Shown in pieces: positions 26,695 through 36,247 of a stretch of 64,000 nucleotides of DNA. The translations under genes and the position numbers were made by a program. The notes under the pieces are model-generated. The model was given only the letters and a program-made list of their open reading frames with translations, searched no databases and had not been told where the DNA came from. Source of the DNA: a bacterium (GTDB lineage: Bacteria > Sysuimicrobiota > Sysuimicrobiia > Sysuimicrobiales > Segetimicrobiaceae); the NCBI GenBank assembly GCA_035307765.1, contig DATGHU010000007.1:92117-156116 (forward strand), in the 5' to 3' direction. The stretch's first letter is position 1; every line of letters starts with the position of its first letter.

Positions 26695-27425
26695 GACACC
26701 GCTCCCTGCGGCGCGCCCCGGGTGGGACCGCCCATCGGCGCGTCCCGCCGCGGCCGGTAGCCGATCTTCATCCGGCGCTCGAGGTACTGCACGCCGAGCG
26801 ATCCCGGGTAGGAGATGGCGAGGTAGATGACGCCGATGATCGTGAAGATGGCGAAGTACTGAAAGTTCGTCGCCGCGATGATCTGTCCGGTAAAGATCAA
26901 CTCCTTGACCGTGATCAGCGAGGCGAGCGCGGTGTCCTTGAACAGGGAGATGAAATAGTTCCCCAGCGGCGGGACGACGATGCGGATGGCCTGGGGCAGG
27001 ATAATCAGCCGCATCATCAGCGTCCGGGACATCCCCAACGCCTGCGCGGCTTCGAGCTGCCCCTTCGCCACCGCCTGGATCCCGGCGCGGTACACTTCCG
27101 AGAGGTAGGCGGAGTAGTTGATCGTCAGCCCGATCACCCCGGCCGTGAACGGGTCGAGCTTGATTCCGAACGCGGGCAGCACAAAGTAGATGTAGAAGAG
27201 CTGCAGCAGCGCCGGGGTCCCGCGGATGATCTCGATGTAGATGGTGGCCACCGTCCGCACCGCCCGGAACCTGGTCATCCTCGCCAGCGCCACGATCAGC
27301 CCGAACACCAAGCTGAGCGCCATGACGGTGAGGGTGAGCTCGACGCTGATCAGCGCTCCGCGGAAGAGATCGGGGAGGTATTCCCCCGCGCTGCTGAAGT
27401 TAAAGAGCGTGAAGATTCCGTTCAT
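26691..27425 (-). CDS. Amino-acid-type ABC transporter permease (HisM/GlnP family)
   Basis: 244-residue membrane protein with the His/Glu/Gln/Arg/opine permease pattern: [20 protein letters not shown] and the EAA loop [25 protein letters not shown]. Only one permease gene is present, so it probably acts as a homodimer. The C-terminus ([17 protein letters not shown]) is a soluble tail. It lies 13 bases after the MDR dehydrogenase gene in map terms and is part of the same minus-strand operon. Confidence 0.93.
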   Translation of the reverse strand: MNGIFTLFNFSSAGEYLPDLFRGALISVELTLTVMALSLVFGLIVALARMTRFRAVRTVATIYIEIIRGTPALLQLFYIYFVLPAFGIKLDPFTAGVIGLTINYSAYLSEVYRAGIQAVAKGQLEAAQALGMSRTLMMRLIILPQAIRIVVPPLGNYFISLFKDTALASLITVKELIFTGQIIAATNFQYFAIFTIIGVIYLAISYPGSLGVQYLERRMKIGYRPRRDAPMGGPTRGAPQGAVS

Positions 27426-27438
27426 ACCGCCCTCCTCC

Positions 27439-28458
27439 TCAGCTCGCCGGCGTCAGCACGGCTTTGATCAGATCGCCGGGATCGGTGGTGAGCCGCTCGA
27501 ACACCTCCGGGCCCGCCTCGAGTGGATAGGGCCGGGCCCACTCCCCTTCGACCAGCCCGGATCTCAGGAACTCCACGGCGTGGACAAAGTTGTCGTAGGT
27601 GTAGGCGTACGAGCCGTGGACCTCGATCTCGCGGTTCACGATGTCGACGGCGTTGAACGGCGTGGTCTCTTCCCCCAGTCCCAGCAGCGCCACCCGTCCG
27701 CCGCTGCGCACACAGGCCACCGCCGCCTGCCGGGTCGGCGAGCTGCCCACCGCCTCGATCGCCAGGTCCACCCCGTCGCCGTCCGTGAGCTCCCGAATCC
27801 GGCCCGCCACATCCGCCGCCCGCCCGTCGAGCGCCGCCGTGGCCCCCAACCGCCGCGCCACGGCGAGCCGCGCCGGGACGAGGTCCACCGAGACGAGGAC
27901 GACCGGCGACAGCAGGCGCGCCAGGTGGAGCGCCATCAACCCCTGCGTCCCCGCCCCGAAGATGGCGATCCGCCGCGGCAGGCCGCGCGCATTCCGGTCG
28001 AAGATGTGGACGGCGTTCGCCAGGGGCTCCGCCAGGCTCGCCGTAAACAGGGAGACGCCCGGGGGGAGGGGGACGACCGAGGCCCGGGGCACCGCGACCA
28101 GGTCCGCGAATCCGCCGGGACGGTGGACCCCGATCACCTGCCGCGACCGGCACTGGGACGTGTCCCCGCGACGACAGGCCGGACAGCGGCCGCAGGTGAT
28201 CAACGGGTAGACGGCGACCGGGGATCCCACCGCGAGGTCGCGCACGCCCGGCCCGACGGCGGTCACGGTTCCGGAAAACTCGTGCCCCATCACCAGCGGC
28301 GGCACCCGGTTCAGGCTCTTCCCCAGGTACCCGTGCAGGTCCGATCCGCAGATGCCGGAGGCCTGCACGTTGACGACGACCTCTTCGGGTCCCGCCGCCG
28401 GCGGCGGCGCGTCCCGGAGCTCCATCCGCCGGGGGCCGAGGTAGACGAGGGTGCGCAT
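27439..28458 (-). CDS. Zinc-dependent medium-chain dehydrogenase (MDR)
   Basis: 339-residue NAD(P)-dependent alcohol/polyol dehydrogenase. Catalytic zinc region ASGICGSDLHGY and GHEFSGTV, structural zinc cysteines in CGRCPACRRGDTSQC, Rossmann motif FGAGTQGLMA. Typically oxidises a secondary hydroxyl of sugars, sugar acids, threonine or sorbitol. Its place between a DHDPS-type aldolase and the importer suggests it oxidises the imported sugar acid or its product. The start is a GTG or ATG at 28458, six bases after the aldolase stop. Confidence 0.9.
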   Translation of the reverse strand: MRTLVYLGPRRMELRDAPPPAAGPEEVVVNVQASGICGSDLHGYLGKSLNRVPPLVMGHEFSGTVTAVGPGVRDLAVGSPVAVYPLITCGRCPACRRGDTSQCRSRQVIGVHRPGGFADLVAVPRASVVPLPPGVSLFTASLAEPLANAVHIFDRNARGLPRRIAIFGAGTQGLMALHLARLLSPVVLVSVDLVPARLAVARRLGATAALDGRAADVAGRIRELTDGDGVDLAIEAVGSSPTRQAAVACVRSGGRVALLGLGEETTPFNAVDIVNREIEVHGSYAYTYDNFVHAVEFLRSGLVEGEWARPYPLEAGPEVFERLTTDPGDLIKAVLTPAS

Positions 28459-28464
28459 CGGCGT

Positions 28465-29340
28465 CTACTCCCCCAGCAGCGGCAACACGCTGTCCAGGAT
28501 CCGCCGGCGCACGGCGCTCAACGGCGCGAGCGGCGCCCGCACCTCATCGGAGGCGATGACGCCTCGATGCCGCAGCGCGTACTTGATCACCGCGGGGTAG
28601 TCATCGGTGCCGATCATCACCTCGTTGATGAACGGCAGCAGTTGGGCGAAGAGCCGGGTCGAGGCGGTCAGGTCTCCGCCGCGCGTCGCTTCGAACCACG
28701 CCCGGCATCGCCCGGGAAATACTTGCGGGGTCGCGGTGATCGCCCCTTCGCACCCCCGCACGACCTGCTGCTGCATCACCTCGTCGGACCCCGAGAGCAG
28801 GATGAGATCCCCTCGGGCCTTGGCGGCATCCACCTTGGTCAAGGTCGTGTCCGTGATCTTGACGTGCCGGATGTTGTCCCGCAGCGCGGCCAGGCGGGAG
28901 TAGTCGACGGGGGTGAGCACGGTCTTCGTGGTGGACGGATTGTCGTAGATGACGATCTCGCGGTCGGTGTAGCCGGAGACCTCACGGAAGAACGCCGCAA
29001 TCGTCTCGCCGGTGTGCCGGAAGTAAAACGGGAGCGGCACAAGATAGCCGACGGCGCCGTGCTCGTCGCCGAAGCGGATGAGCGCACGGATCGTTTCCAG
29101 ACTCGTCTCCGCCACCCCCACGATCAGGTGCATCCGCCCCCCCATCGCCCGGCCGAAAAGCTCGATGGTCTGCGTGCGCTCCGCGAAGGTCAGGCTGGGG
29201 CCCTCCCCCGTGCTGCCGGCCACCACCATGCCGTCGAGGTGCGGGGCACAGGAAGCCACCAGGTGCTCGATGCTGTCACCGTCCACCCGCCCGTCTCGAA
29301 ACGGGGTGATCACCGGAGGAATCAACCCGCGAAACTCCAT
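28465..29340 (-). CDS. Dihydrodipicolinate synthase/N-acetylneuraminate lyase family aldolase
   Basis: 291-residue class I aldolase (TIM barrel). Schiff-base lysine in IRHVKITDTT, catalytic tyrosine in IVIYDNPS, and the GSTGEGPSLT substrate-carboxylate loop are all present. Because it sits among acid-sugar dehydratases rather than lysine genes, it more likely cleaves or dehydrates a 2-keto-3-deoxy sugar acid than makes dihydrodipicolinate. Directly downstream (nine bases) of the IclR regulator, so probably under its control. Confidence 0.88.
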   Translation of the reverse strand: MEFRGLIPPVITPFRDGRVDGDSIEHLVASCAPHLDGMVVAGSTGEGPSLTFAERTQTIELFGRAMGGRMHLIVGVAETSLETIRALIRFGDEHGAVGYLVPLPFYFRHTGETIAAFFREVSGYTDREIVIYDNPSTTKTVLTPVDYSRLAALRDNIRHVKITDTTLTKVDAAKARGDLILLSGSDEVMQQQVVRGCEGAITATPQVFPGRCRAWFEATRGGDLTASTRLFAQLLPFINEVMIGTDDYPAVIKYALRHRGVIASDEVRAPLAPLSAVRRRILDSVLPLLGE

Positions 29341-29349
29341 GGCCTCCTC

Positions 29350-30201
29350 CTACCGCCGCGCCAGTGTATCGGGGCGCCGACCAGACGGCGCGCGGATCGT
29401 CTTCAGCCACTCGCCCAATTGACCCCGGTCCGCGGCCAGTGCACCCCGGTACCCCCCGCCGTAGCCCAGTGCGCGGGAGAGGCGCCGCGCCGCCGCGCAG
29501 ACCCCCTCCAGCACCTCGCGGACCCGATCGGCGGGAAGCCGTACCGCGGGCACCGACGCGCTGATCGCCGCGATCGCCTGCCCATGCTGATCCATCACCG
29601 GCGCGGCCAGGCACTGCAGACCATCCGTGGACTCGCCGTCGTCGAAGGCGAAGCCGCGTGCGCGGGTCGTTCGGAGTTCGTCGCGCAGCCGCGCGGCTGC
29701 GGTGAACGTCCGCGGGGTGAGCCGGGTCAGGCGCACCCCCTTCAGGCGGGCGTTGAGGCTGGGTTCATCGAGCATCGCCAGCAGCATCTTCCCGACCCCG
29801 GTGGCGTGCGCCGGGATGCGCCGGCCGACCGCCGAGACCATCCGCATCGGCTGGCTGGACTCCTCCTTGGCGACGTAGACCACGTCGGCCCCGTCGAGCA
29901 CGGCGAGGTGGCAGGTTTCGTCGAGCGTGCGGGACAGTTCGGCCAGCACCCGCTGCCCCTGGTGAACGAGATCGAGGCTCTCCGCATACGCCTGCCCCAG
30001 CGCGAACACCCGGACGTCCAGACGAAACCGGTTCGTCGGGCCGTCGCGCGCCACATACTCGCGGGCCTCGAGAGTGCGCAGGATCTGGAGGGTGCTCGAC
30101 TTGGGAATCCGCAGCGTCTGGCTGATTTCAGCGAGCGAGAGCCCCCGGCGCTGCTGGCTCAGCAGCTCTAACAAATCCAAGGTCCGCCCCGCCGACTTCA
30201 C
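29350..30201 (-). CDS. IclR-family transcriptional regulator
   Basis: 283 residues. N-terminal winged helix (GLSLAEISQTLRIPKSSTLQILRTL) followed by the IclR effector domain (THLAVLDG-type strand ETCHLAVLDGADVVYV; HATGVGKMLLAML; DGLQCLAAPVMD). The GTG at 30201 is chosen because the family usually begins VKSAGRTLDLLELL; a longer open frame extends upstream through a palindrome and into the preceding gene. No good ribosome site is seen. It sits between the aminotransferase and the aldolase on the same strand and probably controls the catabolic genes downstream in response to a carboxylate. Confidence 0.88.
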   Translation of the reverse strand: MKSAGRTLDLLELLSQQRRGLSLAEISQTLRIPKSSTLQILRTLEAREYVARDGPTNRFRLDVRVFALGQAYAESLDLVHQGQRVLAELSRTLDETCHLAVLDGADVVYVAKEESSQPMRMVSAVGRRIPAHATGVGKMLLAMLDEPSLNARLKGVRLTRLTPRTFTAAARLRDELRTTRARGFAFDDGESTDGLQCLAAPVMDQHGQAIAAISASVPAVRLPADRVREVLEGVCAAARRLSRALGYGGGYRGALAADRGQLGEWLKTIRAPSGRRPDTLARR

Positions 30202-30214
30202 TACCAAACAGGCG

Positions 30215-30228
30215 TTCACATATGTGAA
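30215..30228. promoter_or_regulatory. Perfect palindrome, candidate IclR operator
   Basis: TTCACATATGTGAA is a perfect 14-base palindrome ending 14 bases before the chosen regulator start and within the 107-base gap after the aminotransferase gene. Low-GC palindromes of this size stand out in this GC-rich window. IclR-family proteins bind short palindromes near their own gene, so autoregulation is the natural inference. Confidence 0.6.
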
Positions 30229-30308
30229 TGACGTTTTGATTGGGCACCCTCTACCCTGCGGGCGGGATGTTCTCCTGCCCGGTGGGCGAGGCGGATCGAG
30301 ATCCGGGG

Positions 30309-31679
30309 CTACCGCAGTTCTCGATCGATCGCCTCGTGCAGGGTCGCCACGATCCGATCGGCTTCGGCCAGTGTGAGCACGAGCGGAGGGGCGAGGGTCA
30401 CGCAGTTGCCGAGCCCACCGCCCGCCCCGGAAGATCGGCCGACGATCACCCCCCGCTCGAGACATCCGCGGATCACCGCCGCCGTGCGGGCGCCTCCCAA
30501 CGGGCCCCGGGTCTGCTTATCCTCCACCAGTTCCACCGCGAGCAGCAGGCCCTTCCCGCGGACGTCTCCGACTGCGGGCAGCGACAGGAGGCTGCGCAGC
30601 CCCTCCAGCAGGTGCGCGCCGGTCTGTGCGGCGCGTTCCGGCAGCTGCTCCTGTTCCATGATGTCGAGGTTCGCCAGCGCGGCGGCGCAGGCCGCGGCGT
30701 GACCGCCCCAGGTGTTCACTTGGGCGTTCTGGCGGTTCTCCTCCAGTTCCCCCAGGAATCCGTTGAAGACCTCACTCGTGGCCATGACGGCGCCGATGGG
30801 CTGGTAGCCGCTGGTCAGCCCCTTGGCGAGGCAGAGGAGATCGGGGACGACCCCGTAGTGCTGGTGGGCGAACATCTTTCCGGTGCGGCCGAAGCCGTTG
30901 ATCACCTCGTCCAAAATCAACAGCACGCCGTGCCGGCGGCACGCCGCGGCCACCTCGCGAAGGTATTCGTCGGGCGGCACCAGCACCCCCACGGCGCTCT
31001 GGACCGGCTCGAGCACGACCGCCGCCACGGTTTCCGCACCCTCGGCGCGGATCGCGTACTCGATCTGCTTGGCGCAGGCCAAGCCGCACGACGGGTACGA
31101 CAGCCCGAATGGGCACCGGTAGCAGTAGGCGGGGGGGACGTGCAGGAACCCATCGCCCAAGGGCTCGTACTTGGTCTTCCGCTCGGGGACGCACCCGGCG
31201 GCAAGGGTCGCCATGCTGGTGCCGTGATAGGAATAGTGCCGCCCGATGGTCTTGTACCGGGGCTCTCCCGGGTGCACCTGCCGGTGGTACTGCCGGGCCA
31301 GCTTGAACGCGGCCTCGTTGGCCTCCGTGCCGCTGTTCACAAAGTAGGTGTGACACGGCTCTCCGCCGGTCAGCGCGGTCAGTCGGTCCGCCAATTTTGC
31401 CGCCGGGACATTCGCCTGCGTGTGCGGATAATACGGCAACTGCAGCATCTGCCGATAAACGGCCTCGGCGATCTCCCGACGGCCGTACCCCACGTTGACG
31501 CACCAGAGGCCGGCCATCCCGTCGAGGTATTCCCGGCCCTCCGCGTCGACGATCGTCGACCCCTTGGCGCCCACGATGAGTTTCGGAGGCTGCTTCGCCA
31601 GCAGCTTATGCTGGGTCATGGGGTGCCAGACGTTTTCCAGATCGGCTTCCAACACCTGTCTGAGCTCTTGCGGCTTCAC
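30309..31679 (-). CDS. Class III (omega) aminotransferase, copy 2
   Basis: 456-residue PLP aminotransferase; lysine in CLAKGLTSGYQPIGA, Asp motif ILDEVINGFGRTG, and phosphate region FVNSGTEANEAAFKLAR. The YRCPFGLSYPSCGLAC segment matches the paralogue at 18708-20072, but overall the two are well diverged. Likely substrates are beta- or omega-amino acids or diamines. It follows the molybdenum hydroxylase large subunit by 89 bases and precedes the IclR gene. Confidence 0.9.
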   Translation of the reverse strand: MKPQELRQVLEADLENVWHPMTQHKLLAKQPPKLIVGAKGSTIVDAEGREYLDGMAGLWCVNVGYGRREIAEAVYRQMLQLPYYPHTQANVPAAKLADRLTALTGGEPCHTYFVNSGTEANEAAFKLARQYHRQVHPGEPRYKTIGRHYSYHGTSMATLAAGCVPERKTKYEPLGDGFLHVPPAYCYRCPFGLSYPSCGLACAKQIEYAIRAEGAETVAAVVLEPVQSAVGVLVPPDEYLREVAAACRRHGVLLILDEVINGFGRTGKMFAHQHYGVVPDLLCLAKGLTSGYQPIGAVMATSEVFNGFLGELEENRQNAQVNTWGGHAAACAAALANLDIMEQEQLPERAAQTGAHLLEGLRSLLSLPAVGDVRGKGLLLAVELVEDKQTRGPLGGARTAAVIRGCLERGVIVGRSSGAGGGLGNCVTLAPPLVLTLAEADRIVATLHEAIDRELR

Positions 31680-31768
31680 CTCAGATCACCTCCGCTCCAG
31701 TCACGCGCGGCCCCGGCCACTTCGGCGAGGACGCGCCCTCCCCCCGCCGGCAGGCGGCGGCCGATCCG

Positions 31769-34081
31769 CTAGCGATCTCCGAGCAGCCCGAGGGCGGCCG
31801 CCACCCGCTCGGGGGTGATCGGCAGTTCGGTGATCCGCACCCCCACCGCGTCTTCCACGGCATTGGCGATCGCCGCGGCCGGCGGCGCGATCGGCGGCTC
31901 GCCAATCCCTCGGGCCCCAAACGGACCCTTCCCCTCCCCCGATTCGATCAGGATGGGCTCGACGTCCGGCACGTCCAGCGACGTCGGGATCAGATAGGTC
32001 GCAAATAAGGTCGAGAGATTCACGCCGCGATCGAGCGCCACCTCTTCAAGGAGCCCGTAGCCCAGGCCCATCACCGCGCCGCCCTGGATCTGCCCCCGCA
32101 CGCTCTGCGGGTTGATCGCGCGTCCCACATCGTGGCAGGCGACGTGCCGGAGCACCCGAACGGCTCCGGTCTCCGTGTCCACCTCGACCTCCACGGCATG
32201 CGCCCCGAAGGTGTAGTCCGGAAACACCCGCCCCCCGCCCCGCTCGAGGTCGACCGGATCGCCGGCGGGGGCGTGGTAAACGGCCAGGTGGCTGCGCGAG
32301 ACTCCCAGGCGGGCACACTCCCGCATGATCTCCGGCAGCGGCACGCGGCGGCCGTCGGCGGCGACCGCCATCCCGTCCAGCAGCCCAACGCTCCCGGGGG
32401 CGGCCTCCAGCATCTGGGCGGCCACGGCGACCATCTGCTGGCGCAGAGCCTGGCAGGCGGCGAGCACGGCGTTGCCGGACATATAGAGCTGGCGGGTCGC
32501 CGTCGTGGTGCCGGCGAGCGGCGTCAGCGCGCTGTCGGCGATGTGGATGGCGACGCGGGCGGGATCGAGATCGAGCACCTCGGCGGCGATCTGGCAGAGC
32601 GCCGCGGCCTGCCCCCCGCCCACGTCGGGCGCTCCCGTGCGGACCACCAGGCTCCCGTCCATTTCGAATCCCACCCAGGCGCTGGCCCAGTCGTGGAGCC
32701 AGACGATGCGGCCGTACGGCTGGATGTTGCAGGCCAGGCCGCGACCGACGCGGTGCGCGGGGGTGCTGGCGGCCCGGCGGGGGCCGAGCGCATCCCAGAC
32801 CCGGCGGGCGGCTTCGATCACGCCGACGTGGGTGTCGAGCTCTTGCCCGATCGGGAGCGTGTCCCCCTTCGCCAGCGCGTTGCGGGCGCGTAGTTCGACC
32901 GGGTCGATCTGGAGGCGCCGGGCGAGTTGATCCATTTGGGACTCGTACCCCAACACCATCTGCATCGCGCCGAATCCGCGCATCGCGCTCGTCGGCGGAT
33001 TGTTGGTGTAGGCCACGCGCGCCTCGATGGACACGTCCGACACCCGATAGGGACCGGCCGCGGTGACCGCGGCGTACATGAGCACGAGCGCGCTCAAATA
33101 CGCGTACGCCCCGGAATCCGCCAGGAGGTCAATCGCCTGGGCGACCACCCGGCCGTCCCGCGCGGCCCCGGTGCGGTAGCGGAGGATGAAGGGGTGCCGC
33201 TTCGGCCGCGCCAGGAGCGATTCCTGACGCGACCAGGTCATCTTCACCGGCCGCTGCGTGCGCCACGCCAGCAGGCCGAGGAAGACCTCCACCGTGACGT
33301 CCTCTTTCCCGCCGAACCCGCCGCCGAGGTAGGGGCCGATCACCCGGACGGTGTGCTGCGGCAGGCCGAGGACCTCGGCGACGTCCCGGAAGTGCTCGAT
33401 GACCTGGGTGGACACCCGAATCGTCAGGATGCCGCCGCTGTCTATCCAGGCGACCCCGGTTTCCGGCTCCAGGTAGGCGTGGTCGACGAACTGACAGCGG
33501 TAGGTCGTGTCCACCACCACATCGGCCTGGCGCAGCGCCGTCTCAGCGTCGCCGCGCCGGATGTTCCAGCGGGCCAGCAGGTTCCCGCCCTCGTGCACCG
33601 GCGGAGCGCCGGCGGCGAGCGCGGCCTCCGGATCGAACACCCCCGGCTGCGGATCGTAGTCAACCTCGATCAATTCCGCGGCCTGCTGGGCGAGCTCCCG
33701 GCTCGCCGCCGCGACCAGCGCCACCGGCTCGCCCTGATACCGCACGACGTCCTGCGCCAGGACCTGAATCCTGGCGCGGAGGGGCCCCACGTCGCTGGTC
33801 TGGCCCGGAACGTTCGTCCAGAGCGTGTTGTGGGGCACGTCCTGCGCCAAGAGGACCGCGGCCACCCCCGGAAGGGCGCGGGCCGCCGCCGGGTCGATAC
33901 GCCGGATCCGCGCAGCGGGGTACGGCGATCGCACCACCACCCCGTACAGCATCCCCGGCATCTGCCAATCGCCGGCGTAGAGCGTGCGGCCCAACACCTT
34001 GTCCCAAGCGTCGTGGCGGGGGAGCGGCCGCCCGACGACCCGCGGGACCTTCGCCGGCGGCGAGACGGTTTCGCTCTTCAT
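31769..34081 (-). CDS. Molybdenum hydroxylase (xanthine dehydrogenase/CO dehydrogenase family) large subunit
   Basis: 770 residues. Binds the molybdopterin cytosine or guanine dinucleotide cofactor and hydroxylates or oxidises a substrate carbon. GGGFGGKEDV and SAMRGFGAMQ are cofactor-binding segments, and GIGEPPIAPPAAAIANA carries the active-site glutamate. The RGFG motif, and not the AYxCSFR loop, argues against a true CO dehydrogenase. Start ATG 34081 overlaps the iron-sulfur subunit stop (ATGA). It works with the two small subunits just upstream; electrons pass through 2Fe-2S clusters to FAD. Substrate probably an N-heterocycle, aldehyde or hydantoin-like ring, as inference. Confidence 0.92.
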   Translation of the reverse strand: MKSETVSPPAKVPRVVGRPLPRHDAWDKVLGRTLYAGDWQMPGMLYGVVVRSPYPAARIRRIDPAAARALPGVAAVLLAQDVPHNTLWTNVPGQTSDVGPLRARIQVLAQDVVRYQGEPVALVAAASRELAQQAAELIEVDYDPQPGVFDPEAALAAGAPPVHEGGNLLARWNIRRGDAETALRQADVVVDTTYRCQFVDHAYLEPETGVAWIDSGGILTIRVSTQVIEHFRDVAEVLGLPQHTVRVIGPYLGGGFGGKEDVTVEVFLGLLAWRTQRPVKMTWSRQESLLARPKRHPFILRYRTGAARDGRVVAQAIDLLADSGAYAYLSALVLMYAAVTAAGPYRVSDVSIEARVAYTNNPPTSAMRGFGAMQMVLGYESQMDQLARRLQIDPVELRARNALAKGDTLPIGQELDTHVGVIEAARRVWDALGPRRAASTPAHRVGRGLACNIQPYGRIVWLHDWASAWVGFEMDGSLVVRTGAPDVGGGQAAALCQIAAEVLDLDPARVAIHIADSALTPLAGTTTATRQLYMSGNAVLAACQALRQQMVAVAAQMLEAAPGSVGLLDGMAVAADGRRVPLPEIMRECARLGVSRSHLAVYHAPAGDPVDLERGGGRVFPDYTFGAHAVEVEVDTETGAVRVLRHVACHDVGRAINPQSVRGQIQGGAVMGLGYGLLEEVALDRGVNLSTLFATYLIPTSLDVPDVEPILIESGEGKGPFGARGIGEPPIAPPAAAIANAVEDAVGVRITELPITPERVAAALGLLGDR

Positions 34082-34554
34082 GGACGGGCGCCGCCCTTTC
34101 CGGCAACGCTCGCGACCGCATCGATGATCGCCGCGTACCCGGTGCACCGGCAGAGGTTGCCGGCAAGCGCCCGGCGGATTTCGTCTCGCGAGGGCGCGGG
34201 CGACTCGAGCAGGAACGCGTAGGCGGTGAGAATCATGCCGGGGGTGCAGAATCCGCACTGCGCGGCGCCGTGGCGGACGAACGCCTCCTGCAGGGGGTGG
34301 AGCGCATCGCCTCCCAGGCCGCGCACGGTGGTCACACGCCGTCCGGCGACGCGGGGCGCCAGCACGAGGCAGCTGCTCACCGGCTCGCCGTCGAGCAGCA
34401 CGGTGCACGTCCCGCAGACCCCCTCCCCGCACCCTTCCTTGACCTCGATCGCCCCCAGATCGTCGCGCAGGAGGTCGGCGAGCGTTCGGTGGACCGCCGT
34501 CCGGACCTCACACGGCCGCCCGTTGAGCAGGAAGCCCACCACGACCTCCGTCAC
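34078..34554 (-). CDS. Molybdenum hydroxylase 2Fe-2S subunit
   Basis: 158 residues. N-terminal plant-type ferredoxin cluster (CGEGVCGTCTVLLDG plus a later Cys) and a C-terminal helical cluster domain (CGFCTPGMI and CRCTGY). Length and both motifs are standard for the CoxS/XdhC-type small subunit. Coupled on both sides by four-base overlaps to the FAD subunit and the large subunit. Confidence 0.95.
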   Translation of the reverse strand: MTEVVVGFLLNGRPCEVRTAVHRTLADLLRDDLGAIEVKEGCGEGVCGTCTVLLDGEPVSSCLVLAPRVAGRRVTTVRGLGGDALHPLQEAFVRHGAAQCGFCTPGMILTAYAFLLESPAPSRDEIRRALAGNLCRCTGYAAIIDAVASVAGKGGARP

Positions 34555-35429
34555 GCCACCGCCCTCCCAGCCGCCGCCGCCGCGCGGGCGAGGGCCCGCG
34601 CGGTGAGGATCCGAGCCAGATGGCGCCGGTAGGCGGCGGACGCGTGGACGTCGCCCTCCGGCTCGAGGGCGTCGGAGGTCTCGAGCGCCTCACGGCGGAG
34701 GCGGTCGGCATCGGGCCGACCTCCCGCTAGTGCCGCCTCGAGCGCCGGCAGCCGCTGGGGCACCGACCCCACCCCTCCGAGCGCAACGCGGGCGCGGGCG
34801 ATGTCTCCCGCCGGGGACAACTCCATCACGGCCACCGCAGCGACCACGGCAAAGTCGCCGGCGCGCCGGCTGAACTCCTCGACCGCGTAGCCGGTGCGGG
34901 GGCCCAGGACCGGCAGGCGCACGCCGATGACCAGCTCCCCAGGAGCGAGCGCGGTCGTCAGCGCGCCGACGAAGAACTCCGCGGCGGGAACGGCCCGCTC
35001 TCCCCGGGGCCCGCGCACCAGGACCATCCCATCAAGGGCTCGAACGACCGCGGGAAGCTCCGCCGCCGGGTCGGCGTGGGCCAGGCTCCCCCCGATCGTC
35101 CCGAGCGTGCGCACGCGGACGTTCCCGATGAACGACGCCGCCTCCTGGAGCAGCGGGCAGGCTGCGAGCGGTCCGTCCCCCCGCTCCAGGGCGCGGTGCC
35201 GGACCAGGGCGCCGACCTGCAGCCAATCCCCCTCCCGCCGCGTCTCCCGGAGGCCGTCCAGTCCGTTCAAATCGATCAGCACCGCCGGGCGCGCGAGCCG
35301 GAGGGTCAGGAGCGGAACCAAGCTCTGTCCGCCGGCCAGCGGCTTGGCGTCCTCTCCGAACTCCGCGAGGAGTCCTAGGGCCTCGGCGAGCGTTTTGGGG
35401 GCGCGGTAGTCAAATGGCACGGCCGGCAT
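34551..35429 (-). CDS. Molybdenum hydroxylase FAD-binding subunit
   Basis: 292 residues of the CoxM type. FAD motifs AGGQSLVPLLTLRL (near residue 32) and TIGGSLAHADPAAELP (near residue 113) are intact. Start ATG 35429 has AGGAGGG six bases upstream, and the additional open frame before it is not family-like. First gene of the three-subunit unit in transcription order FAD, 2Fe-2S, molybdenum, separated from the SDR gene by 32 bases. Confidence 0.93.
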   Translation of the reverse strand: MPAVPFDYRAPKTLAEALGLLAEFGEDAKPLAGGQSLVPLLTLRLARPAVLIDLNGLDGLRETRREGDWLQVGALVRHRALERGDGPLAACPLLQEAASFIGNVRVRTLGTIGGSLAHADPAAELPAVVRALDGMVLVRGPRGERAVPAAEFFVGALTTALAPGELVIGVRLPVLGPRTGYAVEEFSRRAGDFAVVAAVAVMELSPAGDIARARVALGGVGSVPQRLPALEAALAGGRPDADRLRREALETSDALEPEGDVHASAAYRRHLARILTARALARAAAAAGRAVA

Positions 35430-35461
35430 CGATGCCCTCCTCTCCGCCGGCGGCCGCCTGC

Positions 35462-36247
35462 TCAGACATCCCATCCGCCATCGACGATCAACTCGTGCCC
35501 GGAGATCTGGCGGCTCTCTTCCGAAGCGAGGAAGACCACGGCGTGGGCGACGTCCTCATCCTTAGTAAACCGCCGAAGCGCCATCTCCCGGATGTACTCG
35601 TCGAAGACCTCCTCCGACGACCAGCCCCGCGCCCGGGCCTTCTCGGCGATAATCGTCGTCATCCGATCCCCCTCGACGACCCCCGGACAGATCGCGTTGA
35701 CGTTCACCCCGTAGGGACCGACCTCCAAGGCGAGGGTCCGGGTCAGTCCTCTCACCCCCCACTTCGACGACGAATAGGCCGCCCGGTAGCGGTATCCCCG
35801 CAACCCCGAGGTCCCGGCGATGTTGATAATTTTCCCTGACCGTTGCTCGATCATCGTAGGCACGACCGCCCGGCAGCAGAGGAACACCCCCTTGAGGTTC
35901 ACGTTCTGGACCCGGTCCCAATCCTCGGGGGCGATCTTGTGCAGCGGCGTCTCGATCGGACCGATGACGCCCGCCGCGTTGACCAAGATATCGATTCGCC
36001 CGAACTCGTCGACCGCACGTCGCGCGAGCGCGGCGACCTGCCGTTGGTCCGAGACGTCGGTCGGCACGGAGAGGGCGCGGCGGCCTCCCCCGCGCCGGGC
36101 CAGGGTCTCGGCGAGCGCCGTCAGCGGGCCGGGCTCGCGGGCCGCCAAGACAAGATGCGCGCCCTCGGCGGCCAGGGCGGCGGAGATCGTGCCCCCCATC
36201 CCCTTGGCCGCCCCGGTGACCACCGCCACCCGATCCGCAAGCCTCAT
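35462..36247 (-). CDS. Short-chain dehydrogenase/reductase (SDR)
   Basis: 261-residue classical SDR: cofactor loop TGAAKGMG, NAAG motif (VNAAGVIG), and catalytic Ser plus Tyr-x3-Lys in the GTSGLRGYRYRAAYSSSK region. C-terminal ISGHELIVDGGW is typical. Oxidises or reduces an alcohol/ketone with NAD(P). Its ATG overlaps the hydantoinase B stop by four bases, tying it to the hydantoinase operon. Confidence 0.92.
   Translation of the reverse strand: MRLADRVAVVTGAAKGMGGTISAALAAEGAHLVLAAREPGPLTALAETLARRGGGRRALSVPTDVSDQRQVAALARRAVDEFGRIDILVNAAGVIGPIETPLHKIAPEDWDRVQNVNLKGVFLCCRAVVPTMIEQRSGKIINIAGTSGLRGYRYRAAYSSSKWGVRGLTRTLALEVGPYGVNVNAICPGVVEGDRMTTIIAEKARARGWSSEEVFDEYIREMALRRFTKDEDVAHAVVFLASEESRQISGHELIVDGGWDV

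Noticed and set aside
31769-34081. Aerobic carbon monoxide dehydrogenase large subunit
   Set aside because: The AYxCSFR active-site loop is absent; the RGFG motif indicates another molybdenum hydroxylase.
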